Source: an uncultured Spirochaetaceae bacterium (GTDB lineage: Bacteria > Spirochaetota > Spirochaetia > Treponematales > Treponemataceae). From it: DNA of 7,113 nt. The notes beneath the pieces were generated by a model that worked only from the letters and a program-made list of their open reading frames with translations, was not told the origin of the DNA and made no database searches. Location: the NCBI GenBank assembly GCA_902773215.1, contig CACYDQ010000275.1:1-7113 (forward strand), given 5' to 3'. Of the stretch, positions 1 to 6,769 are shown piece by piece. Within the stretch, counting starts at the first letter, position 1. The number at the start of each line of letters is the position of its first letter. A program made the translations under genes and the position numbers.

Positions 1-219
1 ATCCTGGACGCGAACTTCGAGATGCCCTACTTCCTTAAGAACGGAATGATTGAGGACGTGGCCTCGACAATCGACATATACGTGCTGAAATACGGATTCA
101 AGCAGTTTGACTTCGCGCTGGCGACCGCCGCCGGTATTTTCAAGAACGTCGTCAATATCCTCCTGCTGCTCGTGGCGAATTTCATCGCCAAGAACGCCGG
201 TGAAGAGAGGTTGATATAA
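1..219 (+). CDS. LplB-type sugar ABC transporter permease, C-terminal end (partial)
   Basis: The last 72 codons of an inner-membrane permease are open from base 1 and end at TAA 217-219; the 5' part lies outside the window. The visible protein contains the segment MIEDVASTIDIYVLKYG, then a stretch equivalent to FALATAAGIFKNVVN and a final hydrophobic helix (ILLLLVANFIA). It ends in a short charged tail with GEE. This arrangement is typical of the C-terminus of LplB/YteP-type permeases (binding-protein-dependent transport inner-membrane component, MalF-like side), which import oligosaccharides with a partner of the LplC type. The next gene encodes exactly that partner, and its ATG shares one base with this stop (TAATG), so the two are surely co-transcribed and probably translationally coupled. 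The substrate cannot be read from this fragment. Confidence 0.88.
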   Translation: MLDANFEMPYFLKNGMIEDVASTIDIYVLKYGFKQFDFALATAAGIFKNVVNILLLLVANFIAKNAGEERLI

Positions 220-1148
220 TGAGCACAGCAATTGGCAAGAAAAAATACAGGAGCGTGGGCGATACCATCTTCAACTTTGTCATCTTCCTCGTCCTTTCGT
301 TCCTTATCATCGTGACGGTGTACCCCTTCTGGAACACCATCGCAATATCGTTCAACGACGGGCTTGACTCCGTGAAGGGGGGGATACACCTCTTCCCCAG
401 GAAGTTCACCTGGCAGAACTACAAGGCCCTGTTCATCGATGACAGGCTCCTCAAGGCCTTCATCATCTCGGTGACGAGGACCATACTGCAGACCGGCGTG
501 AGCGTCTTCTGTACCTGTATGCTCGCTTACGCCCTGAGCCGCAAGGAGTTCGTCGCAAAGAAGGCATTCACCATCGTGCTTGTCATCTCGATGTACGTGA
601 GCGCGGGTCTTATCCCGAGCTACATGCTGATCAAGAACCTGGGTATGCTGAGGAGCTACGCTGTTTACATTATTCCCAATATCGTGGACGTGTTCAACTT
701 CATCCTCGTGCGCACCTACATCAACGGCCTGCCCGACAGCTTCGTTGAGTCCGCCCGCATTGACGGCGCGGGGGAATTCAAGATTTTCATGAAAATCATC
801 ATGCCGCTCATCGTTCCCTCTGTCGCGATGATAAGCCTCTTTGTCGCGGTCGGTGCCTGGAACAGCTGGTTCGACACCTACCTCTACTGCTCCGGAGAGC
901 CCAACCTGCACTCCCTGCAATACAAGCTGATGGAATTCCTCCAGTCCAGCCAGAACCAGAGCGCGTCTGCGGCTGACGCGAACGCGATGGCAGTTGCCGC
1001 CGCGTCGGGAAGCTCCAGCGCGATGGTCACGCCCATAAGCATCCGCTCATCCATCACGATGATTGCAACCCTGCCGATTCTGGTCGTATACCCCTTCCTG
1101 CAGAAGTACTTCATCGTCGGTATGACGGTCGGAGGCGTGAAGGAGTAA
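219..1148 (+). CDS. LplC-type carbohydrate ABC transporter permease (MalG-like)
   Basis: This is a complete 309-residue inner-membrane permease, a normal length for the LplC/YtcP family, which pairs with an LplB-type subunit to import oligosaccharides. A first membrane helix lies at about residues 17-36. Further helices lie in roughly 80-105, 117-135, 146-166 and 196-214, with a last one near 278-296. The cytoplasmic EAA loop that contacts the ATPase is at about 177-196 (ESARIDGAGEFKIFMKIIMP). The C-terminus QKYFIVGMTVGGVKE is the usual family ending. The ATG at 219 is supported by an AGAGG ribosome site at 206-210 with an 8-base spacer and by the one-base overlap with the upstream permease. 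Between the last two helices (about 242-270) there is a loop rich in Ala and Ser, longer than the core fold needs. No ATPase gene is visible, as is usual for this class, which often uses a shared MsmX-like ATPase encoded elsewhere. Confidence 0.93.
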   Translation: MSTAIGKKKYRSVGDTIFNFVIFLVLSFLIIVTVYPFWNTIAISFNDGLDSVKGGIHLFPRKFTWQNYKALFIDDRLLKAFIISVTRTILQTGVSVFCTCMLAYALSRKEFVAKKAFTIVLVISMYVSAGLIPSYMLIKNLGMLRSYAVYIIPNIVDVFNFILVRTYINGLPDSFVESARIDGAGEFKIFMKIIMPLIVPSVAMISLFVAVGAWNSWFDTYLYCSGEPNLHSLQYKLMEFLQSSQNQSASAADANAMAVAAASGSSSAMVTPISIRSSITMIATLPILVVYPFLQKYFIVGMTVGGVKE

Positions 1149-1176
1149 AAGCCAAAAAGCCTTTACGGAAAAATAG

Positions 1177-1226
1177 AAAAGGGAAGCTGCAAGGCTCATC
1201 AGGGCCCTGCGGCTTCCCTTTTTTTT
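1177..1226. terminator. Rho-independent terminator, probably bidirectional
   Basis: GGGAAGC (1181-1187) pairs with GCTTCCC (1212-1218). The stem continues inward as GCAAGGC (1189-1195) against GCCCTGC (1204-1210) with one A-C mismatch, closing an 8-base loop. On the plus strand it is followed by a run of eight T (1219-1226), which fits termination of the permease unit ending at 1148. On the minus strand the same hairpin is followed by TTTTCTATTTTT, so it could also stop the convergent operon ending at 1247. The A run at 1177-1180 can extend the stem by pairing with the T run. Confidence 0.92.
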
Positions 1227-1246
1227 GTTCGTGTGCTACGTCGTGG

Positions 1247-2914
1247 TTACGCCGATAGCCCTGCGGCCTGGCCGAGGGCTGACGTAATCCGGTAGGCGTG
1301 GTCGCCGAATTTTTCTATCTGGCGGACAAGGTCTATATACATGAGCTCCGTCTTGACCTCCGCACCGCTTTCCAGCCGCTTGCGGGCAATCTTCTTGAGC
1401 GCCTTGTGCTGCGCGTCAATCTGCTTCTCGATTTCCTCGGCATTGGCAAGCTCCTCCGCAGTCCAGCTGGAGTCGAGGTTCTCATGCACGATGTCGAATG
1501 CCTTGCCTGCAAGCGAGAGATAGGGCTGGAGCTTCTCCAGATCCTCCATGCTGAACTTCATATCTTTGTCTGAGCTCTTCTTGAGCATGACCCCGATGCT
1601 GTAGCACTCGTCGCTCATGCTCTCTATGTCCTCGACAATCTGCATCATGCGGGTTACGTCGGCGGCCTGGCTTTCCGTCAGCGGCAGCTTGGAGCAGGAG
1701 ACCAGGTATTTGGTCAGGGCCTCCTCCATCTGATCCACGTAATCCTCTTTCTTGGTCAGCATGTCGAAGTAGTCCCTGATGAAGGTGTCGAAGTTGCCGC
1801 TGAAGCCGACCTGCACGCAGCGGAACATCTGGGCGACGTTGTCCGCCATCTTGAAAATCTCTTTCTCCGCCTGCACGATGTAGGCGACGACGTTCTCGCG
1901 TCCTCCCGTCTCGCTGAACTCGAGCGTGTAGACGCTCTCCCCGTCATCTTCCTTGCTCTTGATGACTTTCTTTGCGAGGGCGGCGAACTGGACGGTGAAG
2001 GGCAGGAAGACCAGCGCGGTTATTGTCTTGAGAAGGGTATGCAATGCGGCGATGTGATAGCTGATGCTTTCCTGCACCGTTCCCGGCACGATGAAATCAA
2101 TCAGGCGCAGGAGGGGAACAAAGAAGACTATCGCAAAGAACGCCATGACGACGTTGAATGTGACGTGGATAAAGGCCGCCCGCTTTGCGTTCTCCCGGTT
2201 GCCCCATGCCGCGAGCACCGCGTCTATCGTTGAGCCTATCTCGCTTCCGATGACGAGCGAGGCGGAGAACTCCCAGCTTATCAGCTTGTTGTAGGCGAGG
2301 GTGATGACGATTGCCGTCGCCGCCGAGGAGGAGTGGAGCAGGGCTGTTATCAGGAGCCCTATGACGACGCCGATTATCACGGAGACAAAGCCCCAGTCAT
2401 CGAGCGCGGAGATGAAGTTGAGGTTGCCGCTGTCGGGGGCAATCGCGCCGGAGAGCATTTCCAGTCCGATGAAGAGCATGGCGAAGCCCATCAGGGCCTG
2501 CCCGAGGTTTTCCTGCCGGAGCTTCTTGATGGTGGTGAGCAGGAAGCCTATGCCGAATATGGGGATTGCGAACGATGATATCTTGAAGCTGAAGCCGAAC
2601 AGGGAGACAATCCATGCCGTTATCGTCGTTCCGATGTTCGCGCCGAAGATGACCCCGACGGACTGCTCCAGGGTCAAAAGCCCCGCGTTGACGAAGGTGA
2701 CGACCATGACCGTCGTCGCTCCGGACGACTGGATTATCATCGTGATGAGCATTCCCGTGATGAGGGCGAGGAAGCGGTTGCTCGTCATCAGGTTCAGGGC
2801 CTTCTTGAGGCTGTTGCCCGCGCTCTTCTGGATGCCGTCACTCATCATCTTCATGCCGAAGAGCAGGAATCCCAGGCTGCCGCCCAGCTGGAAAATCAAT
2901 AAAACGATGTTCAT
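1247..2914 (-). CDS. Na/Pi cotransporter family protein with PhoU-like C-terminal domain
   Basis: This is a 555-residue membrane protein of the bacterial Na+/phosphate cotransporter family (NptA/YjbB-like), expected to couple phosphate movement to sodium across the inner membrane. The membrane part spans about residues 1-315 and holds the two inverted family repeats. The first has QSSGATT (62-68) followed by GANIGTTITA (91-100); the second has HSSSAATA (194-201) followed by GSEIGSTIDA (223-232). Residues 345-550 form an alpha-helical cytoplasmic PhoU-like domain, with VEDIESMSDECYSIGV near 427-442 and RQIEKFGDHAYRI near 531-543. The length is normal for the two-part architecture. The ATG is fixed by a strong GGAGG site (bases 2921-2925, minus strand) with a 6-base spacer. 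It lies one base after the stop of the upstream gene, so this is the third gene of the operon. Some relatives may mainly export phosphate; the direction cannot be read here. Confidence 0.94.
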   Translation of the reverse strand: MNIVLLIFQLGGSLGFLLFGMKMMSDGIQKSAGNSLKKALNLMTSNRFLALITGMLITMIIQSSGATTVMVVTFVNAGLLTLEQSVGVIFGANIGTTITAWIVSLFGFSFKISSFAIPIFGIGFLLTTIKKLRQENLGQALMGFAMLFIGLEMLSGAIAPDSGNLNFISALDDWGFVSVIIGVVIGLLITALLHSSSAATAIVITLAYNKLISWEFSASLVIGSEIGSTIDAVLAAWGNRENAKRAAFIHVTFNVVMAFFAIVFFVPLLRLIDFIVPGTVQESISYHIAALHTLLKTITALVFLPFTVQFAALAKKVIKSKEDDGESVYTLEFSETGGRENVVAYIVQAEKEIFKMADNVAQMFRCVQVGFSGNFDTFIRDYFDMLTKKEDYVDQMEEALTKYLVSCSKLPLTESQAADVTRMMQIVEDIESMSDECYSIGVMLKKSSDKDMKFSMEDLEKLQPYLSLAGKAFDIVHENLDSSWTAEELANAEEIEKQIDAQHKALKKIARKRLESGAEVKTELMYIDLVRQIEKFGDHAYRITSALGQAAGLSA

Positions 2915-2915
2915 C

Positions 2916-3710
2916 TTATGCCTCCGTTCCGTATGCTTTCAGCTGTGTCAGGGCGGGGAAGGGGGACGGATCGTCCGCCTTGATGAGCTTGTGGAAGGTC
3001 AGCGACGTGACCTTCTTGGGCTCAAACTGGAAACGCTGCTCCTCCCCTGTCTTTTTGAATTCCAGCGTCATCGTGCTGCCGTCGGAGAAGGAGAGCGTCC
3101 CTTCTGTCCACCACGCGTCGTGGGGGAAGTCCGCCCTGAGGTATATCCCGACCGAGGACAGGACGACCTCCCTGCCGAAGTCCAGGTGGAACTCCGCGTC
3201 GGGGTCCCGGTTGATTCCCCAGCTCGTGTAGGGCCATTCCCCGTGGAAGCTGTTGGCAAGCAGCCCGTCAACGGCGTTGCGGGAGGCAAAGACCGACTCC
3301 CCGCGGGTCTCCACGTTGGCCCATGTGTGCGGATACAGTCCCGTGTTGCCGTGGAAGTCCCAGGGGTTGAGCGCGAGGTTCCGCTTCTCTGCGATCTCTT
3401 CCCCGGTCGCCTCCCGGGCATACAGGTAGTGCCTCTTGCCCGTGAACGAGGAGGGGCTGTAGGACATCCGCGCCTCCGCGAAGGGGATGGGGAAGGAGTA
3501 AACGCCTTTGTAGAGGAGGACTGCCCCTTCCATCGCGTCGTCGAGCTTGACGAAGAGGAATGTCTTTCCTCTGCTTTCCGCCTCGCAGGAAAGCTCTATC
3601 CGGTCCCCTTCCTGATACTCCCCGTCGTAGACAGCCCACAGCTCCTGCCGCTGGCTCTTTTCCATCTTCTTTGTGCCGTCAGGCCCCAAGACGCTGATGC
3701 GTAGATTCAT
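2916..3710 (-). CDS. Protein with discoidin-like (F5/8 type C-like) carbohydrate-binding domain
   Basis: This 264-residue protein has no signal peptide and no membrane helix, so it is probably cytoplasmic. Residues 1-105 are beta-rich (for example RIELSCEAESRGKTFLFVKL) and I assign no known domain to them. Residues 110-264 resemble a galactose-binding-like jelly roll of the F5/8 type C kind. They open with RNLALNPWD, contain SRNAVDGLLAN and GEWPYTSWGINRD, then the strand DAEFHLDFGREVVLSSVGIYLRAD in two parts, and close with PALTQLKAYG. The aromatic residues and the HDAWW segment (197-201) suit sugar binding. I recall similar uncharacterised proteins in gut bacteria, but the function is inferred from fold and context only. 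It lies 19 bases after the heparinase-like gene and one base before the Na/Pi gene. An AAGGG site (3719-3723, minus strand) stands 8 bases before the ATG. It may be a non-catalytic partner of the lyase-like protein or a small enzyme. Confidence 0.8.
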   Translation of the reverse strand: MNLRISVLGPDGTKKMEKSQRQELWAVYDGEYQEGDRIELSCEAESRGKTFLFVKLDDAMEGAVLLYKGVYSFPIPFAEARMSYSPSSFTGKRHYLYAREATGEEIAEKRNLALNPWDFHGNTGLYPHTWANVETRGESVFASRNAVDGLLANSFHGEWPYTSWGINRDPDAEFHLDFGREVVLSSVGIYLRADFPHDAWWTEGTLSFSDGSTMTLEFKKTGEEQRFQFEPKKVTSLTFHKLIKADDPSPFPALTQLKAYGTEA

Positions 3711-3729
3711 CTGATGTACCCTTACCTGT

Positions 3730-5634
3730 CTATGTTATCTCTATGTGTATTTCGTCCGTGAATGGAATCCTGAGCCTGTAGAGGCTGTCTTTCCATGCCC
3801 GTCCGAGCCGCTCATCGTCGATTTTGATTTTCTCCGCCTGTATGGCGGAACTGTCCGCGCCCTGCCCGGACGTGCTGACCCGTATGCTGCCTGTCTCCCC
3901 TGCCTGTATCACGTTCCCGTCGATGGCGGGTTTCTCGGAGAGCATCAGGTTCATGACGATGCTGTGTGCATTGCCGTCCGAGAAGACGGCCTGATCGTCC
4001 ACCGTTACGCCGGTCTCCGAGCAGGTTACGCTCCGTATATATGAAGAAAGCCCTGCTTCCGGCGGGTAGCAGGGGGCGATGTCCTGCCTGATGGAGTCCT
4101 CCCCGCTTTCCACGTCCCTCGCCCGGTAGTCTGCCCCCGCCAGCTGCATCATCCCGTCGATTTCCGGCAGGTTGTGGTAGGAGGACTGCATGGTCCATAT
4201 CGAGTAGCGGTCGGCTGAGAAGGTCTGCTTTGTGTAGCTCCCCACCCCCGCGTCTATGAGCAGGGGCTTCCCGTCCTTGTAGAGGGTGAGGCTCCCCGTG
4301 TCGTTGTGGTTGTGGCTGTCGCCGTTGCCCCCCGATTTGACTGCGAGGCTGTAGGCTCCTCTGTTCAAGATGAACACTCCGACACTCGGGTAGGAGATGC
4401 TTTCTTTCGTGTTTTTGCCCCCCGCCTCTTCCTGCCCGCTGTTCCCTTCGTATGCGTCCAGCTCGGAGGCCGTGCCCAGCGTTTGCAGCAGGTGGAAGAT
4501 GTTGCAGCCTTCCTCGCAGTCGGCGGACAGGCCGAGAAGCTTCTCCTTCGTGTCCGACTCCTTCCAGCTCCTCGCGGCGAAAGCGCAGAGCAGGGGGCTC
4601 TGGACCCGCATGCCGAAGAGGTATTCCCGGGCACCGCTCATGCCGGCGCGGGGGGAGCAGTCTGCGAAGTTGAAGAAGAAGGGGCTGAACGGCGTTCTGT
4701 CACCGACCGCCCCGCCGACGTGCATGCGGGCGACGTATTCGGCGATGTTTTTCAACTTGGGCAGGGCGAACACGTCCCCGGTCAGCCCGCCCGTCACCGA
4801 GCTAATGATGTCGGCGGCATTGTAGAGGCAGAGCCCCGCATGCCGGTAGTATTCCACTCCCTCTGAGCAGCAGCCGTCATCCCCGTAGTCCTTGAGGAAG
4901 CAGTCGAGCGAGTAGAGGGCTTTCTTGACTGTTTCCCTGCGGGTCGCGTCTGTCTGCGGTGTCAGGAAGGCCGTCAGCAGGACATTCTCAGTAATCCAGG
5001 GCGTCCAGTTGCACATCGGCTCGTTCCCGTTCCCCATCCACCAGAAGTGTCCGTTCAGGTATGGGCGGATGATGCGGGTCTCCAGCTCGGAGGCAATCCG
5101 TTTGCAGAGAATCGGGGTGATGCTGTCCAGCTTGTCCTTGAGCAAGTTGTATATGACGGAAAGCTCCGCGGCGGTCTCGGCGGCGAAAAGGTCTATGACG
5201 GGGCGGGAAGGGGAGGGGAGGGGCTCCTGGGGCGCGTCCCGCCGGCTGCTGTTGTGGGCGGGCAGCTGCCAGCCGCTCTCCTCGCAGAGAAGCATGATGC
5301 CGTCCGCTATGTGATTCGTGTATGTTCCTTTGTCCTCAATGATTTCTGCGAGCGCGAGCAGGGCAAGGATGGCCCGCCGTCTGAAATAGGCTTTCTCAAA
5401 GCAGACCCTGTTTCCGTCCTTGGAGAAGCGCATATAGTCCGATGCGAGCAGCTGGGGCCAGCCTGTGCCATGCTCCAGCTTTTCCGCCGTCTGTGCGGCC
5501 TCCGCCGATACGTAGTCCTTGAGGTACGCGGGAATTCTCTCGCGGAGTGCCCCGCTGTCCGGGGATGAGAGGGGGCTGAATGTGCCGAAGTGAGCCGGCA
5601 GCCTGCATGCGTATCGGTAAAAAATATCTTCCAT
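3730..5634 (-). CDS. Heparinase II/III family protein (predicted cytoplasmic polysaccharide lyase)
   Basis: With the ATG at 5634 the protein has 634 residues, a normal length for the family. The N-terminal half (about 1-380) is alpha-helical and should form the alpha/alpha toroid. It contains FWWMGNGNEPMCNWTPWI (197-214), matching the family's aromatic/Asn-Trp-x-Pro-Trp motif, and DGCCSEGVEYYRHAG (253-267), which includes the Tyr region expected at the active site. The C-terminal beta-sandwich (about 415-600) opens with the hallmark SGGNGDSHNHNDTG (434-447). It continues with LLIDAGVGSYT and SIWTMQSSYHNLPEI (478-492). Characterised relatives cleave uronic-acid polysaccharides such as heparin or alginate by beta-elimination; the substrate here is unknown. 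There is no signal peptide, so it likely acts on imported oligosaccharides. An in-frame TTG at 5667 would add 11 codons, but it lies upstream of the -10 of the best promoter, so I prefer 5634. No good Shine-Dalgarno precedes this ATG. It is the first gene of the operon. Confidence 0.92.
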   Translation of the reverse strand: MEDIFYRYACRLPAHFGTFSPLSSPDSGALRERIPAYLKDYVSAEAAQTAEKLEHGTGWPQLLASDYMRFSKDGNRVCFEKAYFRRRAILALLALAEIIEDKGTYTNHIADGIMLLCEESGWQLPAHNSSRRDAPQEPLPSPSRPVIDLFAAETAAELSVIYNLLKDKLDSITPILCKRIASELETRIIRPYLNGHFWWMGNGNEPMCNWTPWITENVLLTAFLTPQTDATRRETVKKALYSLDCFLKDYGDDGCCSEGVEYYRHAGLCLYNAADIISSVTGGLTGDVFALPKLKNIAEYVARMHVGGAVGDRTPFSPFFFNFADCSPRAGMSGAREYLFGMRVQSPLLCAFAARSWKESDTKEKLLGLSADCEEGCNIFHLLQTLGTASELDAYEGNSGQEEAGGKNTKESISYPSVGVFILNRGAYSLAVKSGGNGDSHNHNDTGSLTLYKDGKPLLIDAGVGSYTKQTFSADRYSIWTMQSSYHNLPEIDGMMQLAGADYRARDVESGEDSIRQDIAPCYPPEAGLSSYIRSVTCSETGVTVDDQAVFSDGNAHSIVMNLMLSEKPAIDGNVIQAGETGSIRVSTSGQGADSSAIQAEKIKIDDERLGRAWKDSLYRLRIPFTDEIHIEIT

Positions 5635-5653
5635 AAGATAACCGCTGTCTTTG

Positions 5654-5683
5654 AGTATAGTTTGCAAAAGGGGCTTGTGTCAA
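5654..5683 (-). promoter_or_regulatory. Sigma-70-type promoter of the heparinase operon
   Basis: Read on the minus strand, a perfect -35 box TTGACA (5678-5683) is followed after 18 bases by TATACT (5654-5659), one base from the -10 consensus. Transcription would start near 5647, giving a leader of only about 13 bases before the ATG at 5634. This placement is the main reason to reject the TTG at 5667, which would be upstream of the transcript start. Confidence 0.8.
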
Positions 5684-5727
5684 TTCACTGTGTGCCGGAC
5701 AGCCGGTCATGGCTTCGGCGAGGGGAA

Positions 5728-5756
5728 TTGCACGAAAAGGCAAAACAGGCTATTAT
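5728..5756 (+). promoter_or_regulatory. Sigma-70-type promoter of the glycosyltransferase operon
   Basis: TTGCAC (5728-5733) and TATTAT (5751-5756) are separated by the ideal 17 bases; the first matches the -35 consensus at 4 of 6 and the second the -10 consensus at 5 of 6 positions. The predicted transcript start is near 5763, only about two bases before the ATG at 5765. The promoter is back to back with that of the heparinase operon, with about 44 bases between the two -35 boxes, so a shared regulator could act on both. Confidence 0.7.
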
Positions 5757-5764
5757 AGATTCCC

Positions 5765-6769
5765 ATGTCCTGTAAGATCCCAGTTCTATATATCGTGTTC
5801 AACCGTCTGGATACCGTCAGGCGGACTTTCCCCCGCATAGCCGCCTGCCAGCCGGAGAATCTCTTTGTCGCCGCAGACGGGCCGAGGGCGGACAGGGAAG
5901 GGGAGGCAGAATCCTGTGCTGCCGTCCGCGATTACATAACGAGCCATGTGGACTGGCCCTGCTCCGTCCACACCCTCTTCCGCGACGAGAACCTGGGCTG
6001 CAAGCGGGGGGTCTCCGGGGCCATCCAGTGGTTCTTTTCCCATGTGGAGGCGGGAATCGTGCTTGAGGACGACATCCTGCCGGAACCCTCCTTTTTCCCC
6101 TACTGCGAGAAGATGCCCGGCCTGTACCGGGACGACTCCAGAATCGGGGCTATCTGCTCCTTCAACCGTGAGGGCGAGTCCTCCTTCCCGGACGACATCT
6201 TCCTCTGCACGACAATCGGGGTCTGGGGCTGGGCTTCCTGGGCAGACAAGGTGAAGGGCTATTCGGCGGACTATTCCCTGCTGCATGGCAATCCTGCCGG
6301 ACCAGCTTCCTCCAAGAAACGGGTGACCCGCTACCTGAACCGGAAGGCTGAGGCGGAGCTTCTTTCCAACGCAAAACGGGCGGTGGAGGGAGAGCTGAAT
6401 ACCTGGGACTACCAGTTTTCGGAATATCAGGCGGTCAGGGGGAGGTATTCCCTCGTGCCCCGCAAGAGCCTTGTGCAGAACCTGGGCTTCTCTTCCGATT
6501 CCACTCACACGAGCGGCCGGCCTGACTGGTACAAGGACGAGAGCCATGACTGGGGCGGGGAAATCCGCGTGCCCGCCAGTCTCCGCCTGAACAAGGGCTA
6601 TTCCCGGCTCTGCGAGGCTGAGTACGTTCCCAAGATGACCTTCAGGCGGCGGCTGAACAGGCTGCACGATGCCCTTGTCGCCGTGGCGGACAGGCTCGGC
6701 ATCCTCGGTGGCATCCGCTGGATTTTGCATCATACGGTAAAGGCCGCAGGGAAGGGAGGTGCACGGTGA
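5765..6769 (+). CDS. GT-A-type glycosyltransferase (nucleotide-diphospho-sugar transferase family)
   Basis: This 334-residue protein is predicted to move a sugar from a nucleotide donor onto a glycan acceptor at the cytoplasmic face. It opens with KIPVLYIVFNRLDTVRRTF (4-22), the first strand and nucleotide-binding edge of a GT-A fold. VAADGPR follows at 35-41 and ENLGCKRGVSGAIQWFF at 75-91. The acidic metal-binding motif is VLEDDILP (99-106; EDD 101-103). IGVWGWASW (151-159), NTWDYQF (212-218) and NLGFSSDSTHT (239-249) are further family blocks. There is no signal peptide; the C-terminal 40 residues are basic and could lie on the membrane. The ATG is the natural start: a TAG at 5756-5758 stops the frame just upstream, leaving only ATT-CCC before it, and there is no ribosome site. 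The next glycosyltransferase overlaps it by four bases, which suggests a capsule, O-antigen-like or exopolysaccharide cluster running off the window. Donor and acceptor are unknown. Confidence 0.92.
   Translation: MSCKIPVLYIVFNRLDTVRRTFPRIAACQPENLFVAADGPRADREGEAESCAAVRDYITSHVDWPCSVHTLFRDENLGCKRGVSGAIQWFFSHVEAGIVLEDDILPEPSFFPYCEKMPGLYRDDSRIGAICSFNREGESSFPDDIFLCTTIGVWGWASWADKVKGYSADYSLLHGNPAGPASSKKRVTRYLNRKAEAELLSNAKRAVEGELNTWDYQFSEYQAVRGRYSLVPRKSLVQNLGFSSDSTHTSGRPDWYKDESHDWGGEIRVPASLRLNKGYSRLCEAEYVPKMTFRRRLNRLHDALVAVADRLGILGGIRWILHHTVKAAGKGGAR
6754..6759 (+). promoter_or_regulatory. Ribosome binding site deciding a GTG start
   Basis: GGGAGG lies inside the end of the preceding glycosyltransferase gene and is spaced six bases from GTG 6766-6768. 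The good match and spacing support GTG as the start of the last gene, where no ATG occurs until codon 20 or so. Confidence 0.85.

Noticed and set aside
27..920. Minus-strand open frame of 297 codons
   Set aside because: It is antisense to the two ABC permease genes, which have clear family motifs; its translation is rich in His, Asp and Glu without any known fold.
2301..3704. Plus-strand open frame of 467 codons
   Set aside because: It runs antisense across two well-supported minus-strand genes and their junction, has no recognisable domain, and its residues (rich in Arg, Pro, Val, Glu) look like a shadow of G+C-rich third positions.
4306..4866. Plus-strand open frame of 186 codons inside the heparinase-like gene
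   Set aside because: The opposite strand encodes the hallmark heparinase motifs here, and this frame has no plausible domain or ribosome site.
5635..5667. TTG-initiated 11-codon extension of the heparinase-like gene
   Set aside because: The TTG lies in the spacer of a near-consensus promoter, so it would not be on the transcript; it also lacks a ribosome site.
5786..6733. Minus-strand open frame of 315 codons
   Set aside because: It mirrors the glycosyltransferase gene on the other strand and shows no family motif.
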